Shown one piece after another: positions 11,512 to 19,573 of a stretch of DNA of 64,000 nt. The stretch comes from Achromobacter sp. AONIH1 (GTDB lineage: Bacteria > Pseudomonadota > Gammaproteobacteria > Burkholderiales > Burkholderiaceae_B). The notes beneath the pieces were generated by a model. That model ran no database searches and was not told the origin of the DNA. It worked only from the letters and a program-made list of their open reading frames with translations. Within the stretch, counting starts at the first letter, position 1. Each line of letters starts with the position of its first letter. The translations under genes were made by a program, and so were the position numbers. Location of the stretch: contig NZ_CP026124.1 of assembly GCF_002902905.1 (NCBI RefSeq), positions 2,976,001-3,040,000 of the forward strand, written 5' to 3'.

Positions 11512-12603
11512 ATGAACGTCAGCGAATACTACGAACACGCCCTGGCCGAGCGCGGCTATCAGCCCGACGAGGCCCAGAAGAAGGCGATCGACCGCCTGCA
11601 GCGCTACTACGACGAATGGGTCAAGTTCAAGGCGATGCGCTCGAACGCGCTGAAGAAGCTGCTGAACCGGCCGGACGTGCCGCGCGGCGTCTATCTGTGG
11701 GGCGGGGTGGGGCGTGGCAAGAGCTTCCTGATGGACGCCTTCTACGCCACCGTGCCGGTGGTGCGCAAGACGCGCCTGCACTTCCATGAGTTCATGCGCG
11801 GCGTGCACCGCGAGCTGGAAGAGGTCAAGGGCATGCAGGATCCGCTGGACGAAGTGGCCCGGCGCGTGGCCAAGCGCTATCGCCTGATCTGCTTCGACGA
11901 GTTCCACGTGTCCGACGTGGCCGACGCGATGATCCTGCACCGGCTGCTGCTCAAGCTGTTCGAGCACGGCACGTCCTTCGTGATGACATCCAACTACGAA
12001 CCGTCGACGTTGTATCCCGAAGGGCTGCATCGTGATCGCGTGCTGCCGGCCATCGAGCTGATCCAGGCGCGCATGGACGTCATGAACGTGGACGCCGGCG
12101 TCGACTATCGCCGCCGTTCGCTGGAGCAGGTGCAGTGCTATCACACGCCGCTGGACGAGCGCGCGCAGGCGGCGCTGCAGGAAGCGTTCAATCAGCTGGC
12201 CGACACGCCGCCGCAGGAACCGCTGCTGCATATCGAGCACCGTGAGATCCGCGCGCTCCGGCTGGCCGGCTCGGTGGTGTGGTTCGACTTCGCCACGTTG
12301 TGCGGCGGCCCCCGCTCGCAGAACGACTACCTGGAGCTGGCCAACCGCTTCCACGCCGTGATCCTGTCCGGCGTGCCGCGCATGGGGCCGCGCCAAGCCT
12401 CCGAGGCGCGCCGCTTCACCTGGCTGATCGACGTGTTCTACGACCATCGCGTCAAGCTCATCATGTCGGCCGAGTGCGAGCCGGAAGAGATCTACACCGA
12501 GGGCGCGCTGGCCAACGAGTTCCACCGCACCGTGTCGCGCATCCTGGAGATGCAGTCGCGCGAGTACCTGGAATCCGAGCGCCGGCTCACCGTGACGCTG
12601 TAG
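11512..12603 (+). CDS. zapE: ZapE/AFG1-family cell-division ATPase
   Basis: A 363-residue P-loop ATPase of the AFG1/ZapE family. In E. coli ZapE associates with the Z-ring and affects FtsZ bundling; the eukaryotic AFG1 homologue acts in mitochondrial protein quality control. Visible are Walker A GGVGRGKSFLMD (about residue 64), the adjacent FHEFMRGVH, Walker B LICFDEFHVSD (about 125), and the sensor segment MTSNYEPSTLYP. I chose the ATG at 11512 (MNVSEYYEHAL). The frame is open further upstream, but that DNA contains the suc operon terminator. A second terminator follows the gene, so it is probably monocistronic. Confidence 0.9.
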   Translation: MNVSEYYEHALAERGYQPDEAQKKAIDRLQRYYDEWVKFKAMRSNALKKLLNRPDVPRGVYLWGGVGRGKSFLMDAFYATVPVVRKTRLHFHEFMRGVHRELEEVKGMQDPLDEVARRVAKRYRLICFDEFHVSDVADAMILHRLLLKLFEHGTSFVMTSNYEPSTLYPEGLHRDRVLPAIELIQARMDVMNVDAGVDYRRRSLEQVQCYHTPLDERAQAALQEAFNQLADTPPQEPLLHIEHREIRALRLAGSVVWFDFATLCGGPRSQNDYLELANRFHAVILSGVPRMGPRQASEARRFTWLIDVFYDHRVKLIMSAECEPEEIYTEGALANEFHRTVSRILEMQSREYLESERRLTVTL

Positions 12604-12647
12604 CGGGGCCACCGCGTCGGCAAGGCGCGGGGAGGGTGGCAAGAATC

Positions 12648-12671
12648 GGCGGCCGCACGGCCGCCTTTTTT
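12648..12671 (+). terminator. terminator after zapE
   Basis: The inverted repeat GGCGGCCG / CGGCCGCC (12648-12665) is followed by six T (12666-12671). Confidence 0.75.
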
Positions 12672-12687
12672 GTTTCTCATATCGTAG

Positions 12688-12702
12688 TGAGAATAGTTAT
12701 AA
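12688..12702. promoter_or_regulatory. Fur-box-like site before the DUF3649-PepSY-DUF3325 genes
   Basis: TGAGAAT-A-GTTATAA fits the 7-1-7 Fur core TGATAAT-N-ATTATCA at 12 of 14 positions. It lies in an AT-rich patch 100 bases upstream of the first gene of an iron-associated membrane cluster. Repression by Fur under iron sufficiency is inferred. Confidence 0.55.
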
Positions 12703-12804
12703 TTTATAACTTCTATCCGCTTGAAAGGCGGATTCCGGCCTGGTCGCGGGCAAGCCCGATGGCCCGGCCCGCTCCGTATCCAACCTGACATTTCCGCTAT
12801 TCCT

Positions 12805-13113
12805 GTGAAAGCTCCCGCCGCCGGCGCAGCCATGCTGCCCTATCAACTGGCCGTGGCCTCGCGCGCCATCGCCGCCATCCTGGGCTGCTACGGCCTGGCT
12901 TCTGCCGCCGCCGCCTGCCTGGCCGTCTGGCTGCCGCTGGCGCGGGCCGACGCCGTGGTGACGGCGCAGATGCTGTCCTTCGTGTTCTACGCCTGCGGCG
13001 TGATCTGGGTCTTCGCGACCCGCAACGCCTGGCGCGCCTGGGGCGGCATCCTGATCCCCACGGCCGCGCTGAGCCTGCTGTATCTGGCGGGCCGCGTCGC
13101 GGTGCCGGCATGA
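12805..13113 (+). CDS. DUF3649 small inner-membrane protein, iron-uptake associated
   Basis: A small hydrophobic protein of about 102 residues with roughly three membrane segments (VASRAIAAILGCYGLASAAA; ADAVVTAQMLSFVFYACGVI; WGGILIPTAALSLLYLAG). DUF3649 proteins are found beside PepSY and DUF3325 membrane proteins and siderophore receptor genes; their biochemical role is unknown. The GTG at 12805 (MKAPAAGAAMLPYQLAVASR) gives a typical short cytoplasmic lead. The ATG at 12832 is the alternative. No strong Shine-Dalgarno sequence marks either start. The stop overlaps the PepSY gene's start (ATGA), so the two are translationally coupled. Confidence 0.7.
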   Translation: MKAPAAGAAMLPYQLAVASRAIAAILGCYGLASAAAACLAVWLPLARADAVVTAQMLSFVFYACGVIWVFATRNAWRAWGGILIPTAALSLLYLAGRVAVPA

Positions 13114-14714
13114 AGCCGGCGGACGACAAGCAGCAGGGCCAGGAGGGCTTGCGCCAGGCCATGTCCTGGCTGCACACCTGGTCGGGGCTGATCTTCGGCT
13201 GGGCGCTGTTCGCGATGTTCCTGACCGGCACGCTGGCATTCTTCCGGCCGGAGATCACGCGCTGGATGCAGCCCGAGATCCAGGTCCGGCCCGCGCCCGC
13301 GCAACAGGCCGTGGCCACGGCCCAGCGCTATCTCAGCGAGCACGCGGTCGACGCCAAGCGCTGGTTCATCACGCCGCCGACGGACCGCGAGCCGCTGATC
13401 CTGCTGCTTTACCAGACGCCCAAGCCCAAGCCGGGCGAGCGCGGCTTCGTGCGGGTCAAGCTCGATCCGCAGACCGGCCAGGCCGTGACGGCGCGCGAGA
13501 CGCGCGGCGGCGACTTCTTCTACCGCTTCCACTTCGAGCTGGAGATCGGCTTTCCCTGGGGACGCTGGCTGGCCAGCATCGCGGGCATGTTCATGCTGGT
13601 GGCCATCATCAGCGGCGTCATCACGCACAAGAAGATCTTTGCCGATTTCTTCACCTTTCGTCCGAAGAAGGGCGGACAGCGCGCCTGGATGGACGGCCAC
13701 AACGCGCTGTCCGTGCTGGGTCTGCCATTCCACCTGATGATCACGTTCAGCGGGCTGGTGCTGTTCATGGGCATGTTGATGCCGGCGGGCATCCTGGCTG
13801 TCTATGACGATGCGCGCCAGTTCAGCGACGAGGTCTTCGCCTCGTTCAAGGTCACGCCGCCGCGCGGCACGCCCGCGCCCCTGACCGATCTCGCGCCCTT
13901 GGTGGCGCAGGCCGAGAGCCACTGGCAGGGCAACGTGGGGCGCGTCACCGTCAACAACCCCGGCGATGCCGGCGCCACCGTGACGCTGACGCGCAACGCG
14001 GCCGACGGCGTGTCCTATGGCCGCCTGTCTCCCTACATGCGCTTTGATGGCGTGACCGGCCAGATGCAGGAGAACCTGGACGCGCTCAGTCCCACCGTGC
14101 GCACGGCGGGCGTGATCACCGGCCTGCACCTGGGACTGTTCGCCGCGCCGGTGCTGCGCTGGTTCTATTTCCTGGTGAGCCTGGCTGGCACCGGCATGGT
14201 CGGCACCGGCCTGGTGCTGTGGATCGCCAAGCGTCGCCAGAAGGCCCGGCCGGGCGCGCGCGAGGCCTTCTCGCTGCGCCTGGTGGACGGCTTGAACGCC
14301 GGCACGGTGGCCGGCCTGTTCATCGCCGTCGCCGCCTTCTTCTGGGCCAACCGCCTGCTGCCGCACGACCTGCCGGGACGCCAGCTCTGGGAAGTGCGCG
14401 CTTTTTTCTCGGCCTGGGGCCTGTCGCTGGTCTACGCTTTCCTGTTCCAACGCCGCAAATGGCTGGACCTGCTGGCCGTCGCCGCCGCGTCGCTGGCGCT
14501 GGTGCCGGTGATCAATGCGTTGACCACCCAGCGCCATCTGGCGGTCTCGCTGCCGGCCGGCGACTGGGTGATGGCCGGATTCGACCTGACCTGCCTGGCC
14601 GGTGCGTTGCTGCTGGCCTGGATGGCCCGCAAGGCGGCCCGCGCCCGCAAGGCGCCGGCCGGCCGTCCGGCGGCCCGGCCCGCGCCGTCCCCCCAATCTT
14701 CCCCAGCCGCTTGA
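13110..14714 (+). CDS. PepSY-associated transmembrane protein (siderophore-iron reductase type)
   Basis: A 534-residue inner-membrane protein of the PepSY-TM family. An N-terminal membrane helix (HTWSGLIFGWALFAMFLTGT, about residues 19-38) is followed by a periplasmic PepSY-like region (GFVRVKLDPQTGQAV). Further helices follow (FMLVAIISGVITHKK; DGHNALSVLGLPFHLMITFS), with conserved histidines in the HK, GHN and FHL positions that could ligate haem. A second periplasmic loop and four C-terminal helices complete it. Relatives such as FoxB and PiuB-type proteins help release or reduce siderophore-bound iron. The ATGA overlap with DUF3649, the Fur-like site and the DUF3325 partner support an iron role. 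No TonB receptor lies next to it here. Confidence 0.8.
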   Translation: MKPADDKQQGQEGLRQAMSWLHTWSGLIFGWALFAMFLTGTLAFFRPEITRWMQPEIQVRPAPAQQAVATAQRYLSEHAVDAKRWFITPPTDREPLILLLYQTPKPKPGERGFVRVKLDPQTGQAVTARETRGGDFFYRFHFELEIGFPWGRWLASIAGMFMLVAIISGVITHKKIFADFFTFRPKKGGQRAWMDGHNALSVLGLPFHLMITFSGLVLFMGMLMPAGILAVYDDARQFSDEVFASFKVTPPRGTPAPLTDLAPLVAQAESHWQGNVGRVTVNNPGDAGATVTLTRNAADGVSYGRLSPYMRFDGVTGQMQENLDALSPTVRTAGVITGLHLGLFAAPVLRWFYFLVSLAGTGMVGTGLVLWIAKRRQKARPGAREAFSLRLVDGLNAGTVAGLFIAVAAFFWANRLLPHDLPGRQLWEVRAFFSAWGLSLVYAFLFQRRKWLDLLAVAAASLALVPVINALTTQRHLAVSLPAGDWVMAGFDLTCLAGALLLAWMARKAARARKAPAGRPAARPAPSPQSSPAA

Positions 14715-14730
14715 GAATCGAGGAGCAACC

Positions 14731-15054
14731 ATGACGCTTGCCGCCTTCTGCCTGGCCTATGCGGGTTTCTCCGCCCTGTGCCTGGGCATGGACCGTCATT
14801 ACGAAGACGTGTTCGACCGCGAACTGCCGCGACGCCATCGTCTGTCGCTGCGGCTGTTCGGCTGGATCGCGCTGGCGCTGTCCTTGTGGGCCTCGGCGGA
14901 GGTCTGGGGCTGGAGCTACGGCACGGTCGAATGGATCGGCATCCTCAGCATCGCCGGCCTGCTGCTGATCTGGTTCCTGACCTTCCGTCCGCGCGCGGCC
15001 CTGACCGCCGGCGGCCTGTGCGCGCTGGCCGCGCCCGTGCTCGCCGTGGTCTGA
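14731..15054 (+). CDS. DUF3325 small inner-membrane protein
   Basis: A 107-residue protein with three hydrophobic segments (TLAAFCLAYAGFSALCLGM; LFGWIALALSLWASAEVW; GILSIAGLLLIWFLTF) and the short conserved DRHYEDVF between the first and second. It matches DUF3325, the third member of the DUF3649-PepSY-DUF3325 set. The start at 14731 has AGGAG six bases upstream. It begins 16 bases after the PepSY stop and is surely cotranscribed. Function unknown; an accessory role to the PepSY protein in iron release is inferred from the conserved linkage. Confidence 0.75.
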   Translation: MTLAAFCLAYAGFSALCLGMDRHYEDVFDRELPRRHRLSLRLFGWIALALSLWASAEVWGWSYGTVEWIGILSIAGLLLIWFLTFRPRAALTAGGLCALAAPVLAVV

Positions 15055-15070
15055 CGCGCCGCCGGTCTGC

Positions 15071-15592
15071 TCAGGCCGGAGCGGCCAGTTTCATCTGCCG
15101 TTGATAGAACAGCAGATCGAGCTCGGGAGCCTGCCCGGAAACGCGCGTCAGCATGGCGTGCGCCTGCCCGCGGTGGTGCGTCTGGTGATTGAACCAGTGG
15201 GCGAGGGCGGATCCGACGTGCTGCCGCAGTTGCTCCGGCGTCGAGGTCCGCCGGTACGAAATGACGGTATCCATGGCGGACTCGGGCAAGGCCAGGACAT
15301 AGCGGGCGATCTCCTCGTCCTCACGTTCTCGCGCGGCTTTCAACGCCGGGAAGTCCTCGAGAAGGATCTGGTCCAGGCGATAACCCGGATCCGGCAGGCC
15401 ACAGAGGCGATGCCGCCAGATCCGGTCCGTCACGAGCAGGTGATTGAGCGTGCCCTCGATGGACTTGAAGTAGGCGCCGCAATCCTGGCGGTATTGTTGG
15501 GCTTCGAGCCCGCCGACCGCGTTGTACAGGATCCGGTTCGCCCAAGCGTTGTACCGCGCGAGGACATCGAAATGCGCCTTGAGTGTCGCCAT
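15071..15592 (-). CDS. DinB family protein
   Basis: A 173-residue DinB/YfiT-type four-helix-bundle protein. The metal-binding histidine triad is visible: H51 (LNHLLVTD), H136 and H140 (HWFNHQTHHRGQ). The family includes damage-inducible proteins and metal-dependent thiol transferases of unclear substrate. The ATG at 15592 is preferred to the GTG six bases earlier because GGGAG lies seven bases upstream of the ATG. It converges with the DUF3325 gene (16-base gap). Specific function unknown. Confidence 0.85.
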   Translation of the reverse strand: MATLKAHFDVLARYNAWANRILYNAVGGLEAQQYRQDCGAYFKSIEGTLNHLLVTDRIWRHRLCGLPDPGYRLDQILLEDFPALKAAREREDEEIARYVLALPESAMDTVISYRRTSTPEQLRQHVGSALAHWFNHQTHHRGQAHAMLTRVSGQAPELDLLFYQRQMKLAAPA

Positions 15593-15621
15593 GTGCACGC
15601 TCCCGTCACGGGCCGGCGGGC

Positions 15622-16734
15622 TCAGTCGCCGACGGCCATCGCTTCATCCGCAATCGCTTCGGGCAAGGGCCCGACATAGCGAGATTGCGGCCGGATCAAT
15701 CTTCCTGTCAATGCCTGTTCCCGCGCATGGGCGATCCATCCCGAGACGCGTCCCATGGCGAAGATGCAGGTGAAGACCTCGCGATCGAAACCCAGGGCGT
15801 CCAGCAGCAAGGCCGTATAGAACTCGACATTCGTCTCCAGCGCGCGATCAGGCTTGTGGCGGCGCAGCGTATCCAGCGCGATCCGTTCGATCGTCTGCGC
15901 CAGTTCGGCGCGCTGGCCGGGCACATGATGGCCCTGCAGCAGCGGCTGCAATGCGGCCTTCAGCGCATCGGCGCGCGGGTCCCGGACCCGGTAGATGCGA
16001 TGGCCGAATCCCATCAGCCTGTCGCCGCGCGCCAGCGCCGCATCCAGCCACGTCGACGCCTTGTCCGCCGTGCCGATGGCATCCAGCATGTCCAGCACCG
16101 GACCCGGCGCGCCGCCGTGCAGCGGGCCCTTCAATGCGCTGATCGCGGCCAGGACCGACGATGTCAGTCCGGCCCGGGTCGAGGCCACGACCCGGCTCGC
16201 GAACGTGGACGCGTTCAGGCCATGGTCGGCCACCGTCACCAGGTACGCATCCAGCGCATGCACATGGGCGGCCTCGGCGGGCAGTCCCGACATGCGCAGA
16301 ATGTCGGCGGCGTGTCCCAGGCCAGCGTCCGGTGGAATCGGGGCGTGGCCTTGCCGCAGCCGGATCAGGCCGGCGGTGAAGACCGCCGGCGCGGCCACCA
16401 GATGCAGCGCGGTGACCGGGTCATTGCCGTCCTGGATCCTGGCGACCAGCGCGCGCATCGCGTCGATGGGTTCCAGCGCGAGCAAGGCCGCGTCGGCCGA
16501 ACCCAGGTGCTGGAACACCGCGACCCGGGCGGCGCCCAGCGCCGATTGCCAGTGCTGCGGGGGCGCGGGCTCATACAGGAACTGCTCGAACAGCATCGCC
16601 ATCACGCCTTCATAGGTCTCGCGTGCTGCTAGATCATCGAGCGAGCGCCCGCGGATGATCAGTTTTCCACGATTGCCATCCACCTCGGACAAGACGGTTT
16701 CCGCCGCGATCACTTCGTCCAAACCTATCGCCAT
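15622..16734 (-). CDS. citrate synthase / 2-methylcitrate synthase family protein
   Basis: A 370-residue citrate-synthase-fold enzyme of the short type. It shows HGLNAST (H171), GPLHGGAP (catalytic-type H206), GFGHRIYRVRDPRA (H245) and RVSGWIAHAREQ near the C terminus. The position of the catalytic aspartate (NVDF in many enzymes) is NVEF, with E304. It condenses acetyl-CoA or propionyl-CoA with oxaloacetate if active; which one cannot be told. The ATG at 16734 has AAGGAG eight bases upstream; the frame upstream encodes a low-complexity stretch and overlaps the operator region. It is divergent, 82 bases away, from another citrate-synthase-family gene with a DNA-binding domain. Confidence 0.85.
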   Translation of the reverse strand: MAIGLDEVIAAETVLSEVDGNRGKLIIRGRSLDDLAARETYEGVMAMLFEQFLYEPAPPQHWQSALGAARVAVFQHLGSADAALLALEPIDAMRALVARIQDGNDPVTALHLVAAPAVFTAGLIRLRQGHAPIPPDAGLGHAADILRMSGLPAEAAHVHALDAYLVTVADHGLNASTFASRVVASTRAGLTSSVLAAISALKGPLHGGAPGPVLDMLDAIGTADKASTWLDAALARGDRLMGFGHRIYRVRDPRADALKAALQPLLQGHHVPGQRAELAQTIERIALDTLRRHKPDRALETNVEFYTALLLDALGFDREVFTCIFAMGRVSGWIAHAREQALTGRLIRPQSRYVGPLPEAIADEAMAVGD

Positions 16735-16776
16735 CACATGCTCCTTGTTGATGGGATCATGTTCATCTGCAATAGT

Positions 16777-16806
16777 ATTGACGTCAATCTTGATTAATTT
16801 GATCAA
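16777..16806. promoter_or_regulatory. palindromic operator region between two citrate-synthase-type genes
   Basis: An AT-rich intergenic patch with a perfect 12-base palindrome ATTGACGTCAAT (16777-16788). Eleven bases on is TTGATCAA (16799-16806), which also forms a TTGAT-N7-ATCAA dyad (16790-16806). It lies immediately before the HTH-bearing gene at 16817, whose product is an obvious candidate to bind here. Confidence 0.5.
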
Positions 16807-16816
16807 TATAAATGCC

Positions 16817-18040
16817 ATGACCTGGATCACCGCCCATGAAGCCGTCGAGCTGACGGGCGTGCGCGTGCAGACCCTGTATGCCTACGTCAGCCGAGGCAAG
16901 ATCCGCAGCAGGCAGGACGGCGCCGATTCCCGCCGCAGCCTGTATCACCGTGACGACGTGGTCCGCATGGCGGGACGCCAGCGCGGGCAACGCAATGCCG
17001 CCACGGTGGCCAGCGGCGCCATGGAATGGGGTGATCCGGTCATGCCGTCCGCCATCTCGACGGTGCGGGATGGCCGCCTGTGGTACCGGGGCGCCGATGC
17101 CGTCGAACTGGCCCGCGCGAGTCAGTTGGAAGATATCGCGGCCGTCCTGTGGGAGACCGGCGATGCAAGCGTGGATCTTGCCGCCGTGCCGGCCGGCGCG
17201 GCGCCGCCTCCTGGCGAAGCCGGGGCCATACAGCCGGGCATCGTGGCGATGGCGGGACGCTGTGTCGCCGACCTGCCCACGCAGGGCCGGTCCCTGGGCG
17301 CGCTCAGGGCGGAAGCCCGCGGCGTCCTGGCAACGCTTGTCGTCTCGATGTTCGGATCCCAGGCGCTGCTCGCGGGCGGCAGCATCAGCCAGCAGCTGGC
17401 GGCTGCCTGGAAACGACCGCGCGCGGAACCCGCCATCCGGCAGGCGCTGTGTCTGCTGACGGACCACGAGCTCAATGCCTCGACCTTCGCCACGCGCGTG
17501 ACAATCTCGACCGGCGCCAGCCTGTCCGCCGGCATCCTGTCGGGTTTGGCGACCTTGACGGGGCCGCTGCATGGCCGGGCGGCGATGAGCCTGAAACCGC
17601 TGATCGATGCGATGGCGCATGCCGATGCCGAATCCCTGGTGCGAGAGCGCCTGCATATGGGCTTGGGCTTTCCCGCCTTCGGGCACCCCTTGTATCCCGC
17701 CGGAGATCCGCGCGCCGCCGCGCTGCTGGAAAGCCTGGCCCTGCCAAGCGCCTATGCCGACCTGGCCCGGCAGGTCGAGCGCCTGGCGGGCGAGCGGCCG
17801 AACATCGATTTCGGACTGGCGGCGCTGAGCGCCGTGCACCGTCTGCCCTCGCATGCCCCGCTGGCGCTCTTCGCCATCGGACGTTGCGTGGGCTGGCTCG
17901 CCCATGCGCTGGAGCAGGCCGGGTCAGGGCAGATGATCCGGCCGCGCGCGCGCTACGTCGGCGTTTCCCCGCCTGTCGCGCCGCCCGTCGCATCGGCGAC
18001 CCGGAACGTCGCCAGGCGGCACCGGAAAGGCGGGGCCTGA
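16817..18040 (+). CDS. citrate-synthase-family protein with N-terminal helix-turn-helix
   Basis: A 407-residue protein. Residues 1-60 form an excisionase/MerR-like HTH (TWITAHEAVELTGVRVQTLY, then GKIRSRQDGADSRRSLYHRD). Residues about 75-407 form a citrate-synthase fold. The catalytic triad is kept: H252 (GPLHGRA), H290 (AFGHPLYP) and D331 (PNIDFG), with GRCVGWLAHALEQ near the end. Proteins of this build occur in several proteobacteria beside a normal short citrate synthase. Whether this one is an enzyme, a metabolite-sensing regulator or both is unknown. It is divergent from the other gene over a palindromic 82-base gap, which suggests it regulates the pair. The start at 16817 begins the HTH directly. 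Confidence 0.8.
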   Translation: MTWITAHEAVELTGVRVQTLYAYVSRGKIRSRQDGADSRRSLYHRDDVVRMAGRQRGQRNAATVASGAMEWGDPVMPSAISTVRDGRLWYRGADAVELARASQLEDIAAVLWETGDASVDLAAVPAGAAPPPGEAGAIQPGIVAMAGRCVADLPTQGRSLGALRAEARGVLATLVVSMFGSQALLAGGSISQQLAAAWKRPRAEPAIRQALCLLTDHELNASTFATRVTISTGASLSAGILSGLATLTGPLHGRAAMSLKPLIDAMAHADAESLVRERLHMGLGFPAFGHPLYPAGDPRAAALLESLALPSAYADLARQVERLAGERPNIDFGLAALSAVHRLPSHAPLALFAIGRCVGWLAHALEQAGSGQMIRPRARYVGVSPPVAPPVASATRNVARRHRKGGA

Positions 18041-18124
18041 CCGCGCCAGCGGGGCTGGCAATCCAGGGACGCAACGCCGACACGTTACACTTGGACCCTC
18101 CTCCAGCAACCGCAGCCTCATCTC

Positions 18125-19456
18125 ATGAACACCCGCGTCCTTACCGGCATCACCACCTCCGGCACCCCCCATCTTGGCAACTACGCCGGCGCGATCCGCC
18201 CGGCCGTCGTCACCAGCACCCAGCCCGGCGTGGACGCGTTCTTCTTCATGGCCGACTATCACGCGCTGATCAAGTGCGACGATCCGGCGCGGGTGGCGCG
18301 ATCGCGGCTGGAAATCGCCGCCACCTGGCTGGCGGTGGGCCTGGACCCTGAGCGCGTCACGTTCTATCGACAGTCCGACATTCCCGAGATCCCCGAGCTG
18401 TGCTGGGTGCTGAACTGCGTCACGGCCAAGGGCCTGATGAACCGCGCCCACGCCTACAAGGCCTCGGTGGACCAGAACGAGGCCAAGGGCGTGGAGCCGG
18501 ACGACGGCGTGACCATGGGCCTGTTTTCCTATCCGGTGCTGATGGCCGCCGACATCCTGATGTTCAACGCGCACAAGGTGCCGGTGGGCCGCGACCAGAT
18601 TCAGCACCTGGAAATGGCGCGCGATATCGCGCAGCGCTTCAACCATCAGTACGGTCGCGACTATTTCACGCTGCCCGAGGTGACGATCGAGGAAGAAGTC
18701 GCCACGCTGCCGGGGCTGGACGGCCGCAAGATGTCCAAGAGCTACAACAACACCATCCCGCTGTTCGAGGGCGGAGCGCAGGCGCTGCGCGCCTCGGTGA
18801 TGCGCATCGTGACCGATTCGCGCGCGCCGGGCGAACCCAAGGACGCCGAGAATTCGCACCTGTTCACGATCTACCGCGCTTTCGCGACGCCGGCTCAGTC
18901 CGCCGCGTTCCGCAAGCAGCTGGAAGAGGGCATGGGCTGGGGCGATGCCAAGCAGTTCCTGCTGGACCATCTGGAACAGCTGCTGGCGCCGATGCGCGAA
19001 AAGTACTTCGACCTGATGGCCAACCCCGGTCGCATCGAAGAAGTGTTGCAGGCCGGCGCGGCGAAGGCGCGCAAGCTGGCCACGCCGTTCATGGCCGAAC
19101 TGCGCGAGGCCGTGGGCCTGCGCAATCTGAGCGTCGCCGTGTCGCAGGATAAGGCGGCCGGCAAGAAGGCCAAGGGCAAGGGCGCCCGCTTCGTCAGCTT
19201 CCGCGACGACGGTGGTTTCCGCTTCCGACTGCTGGCGGCCGATGGCGCCGAGGTGCTGCTGTCGCGTCCTTTTGTCGATCCCAAGGAAGCCGGCCAGTAC
19301 ATGCGGCGGCTGCAGGAAGCCTCGCCGGACGAGCTGCTGCAGGCCGGGCGCGTGACGGTGGACGGAAACGAAATCGCTGTTGCGCCGGCGGACCAGGACT
19401 CGTCCGAATGGACGGCGCGGTTGCGCGAGGCCCTGCTGTCCCTGCCCCGCGATTGA
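18125..19456 (+). CDS. trpS: tryptophanyl-tRNA synthetase with C-terminal extension
   Basis: A class I aminoacyl-tRNA synthetase charging tRNA-Trp. The HIGH-type motif is PHLGN (near residue 15), followed by MADYHAL, and KMSKS occurs in [13 protein letters not shown] (about residue 200). At 443 residues it is about 100 longer than E. coli TrpRS. After a lysine-rich linker ([10 protein letters not shown]) the extra C-terminal part (about 345-443) contains [20 protein letters not shown] and a following basic/amphipathic segment that resembles the small DUF1508/YegP fold. An extended TrpRS seems usual in betaproteobacteria, but the extension's role is not known to me. A bidirectional terminator follows. 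Confidence 0.95.
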   Translation: MNTRVLTGITTSGTPHLGNYAGAIRPAVVTSTQPGVDAFFFMADYHALIKCDDPARVARSRLEIAATWLAVGLDPERVTFYRQSDIPEIPELCWVLNCVTAKGLMNRAHAYKASVDQNEAKGVEPDDGVTMGLFSYPVLMAADILMFNAHKVPVGRDQIQHLEMARDIAQRFNHQYGRDYFTLPEVTIEEEVATLPGLDGRKMSKSYNNTIPLFEGGAQALRASVMRIVTDSRAPGEPKDAENSHLFTIYRAFATPAQSAAFRKQLEEGMGWGDAKQFLLDHLEQLLAPMREKYFDLMANPGRIEEVLQAGAAKARKLATPFMAELREAVGLRNLSVAVSQDKAAGKKAKGKGARFVSFRDDGGFRFRLLAADGAEVLLSRPFVDPKEAGQYMRRLQEASPDELLQAGRVTVDGNEIAVAPADQDSSEWTARLREALLSLPRD

Positions 19457-19475
19457 ACGCGGGTGGAAAAAAATG

Positions 19476-19510
19476 AAGGCCGGTGCGCTGTGAGGCGTAC
19501 CGGCCTTTTT
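19476..19510. terminator. bidirectional terminator between trpS and the FHA-like gene
   Basis: A perfect nine-base stem AAGGCCGGT / ACCGGCCTT (19476-19484 with 19499-19507) ends in a T run, and A-rich sequence lies on the other side (19467-19473). It serves both convergent genes. Confidence 0.8.
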
Positions 19511-19573
19511 ACCTTCCATGCAGGGTGGCAAGGCCCCGGGGCCGCCTGGGGCAGGGCCTTGCCTGGGTGGTGA

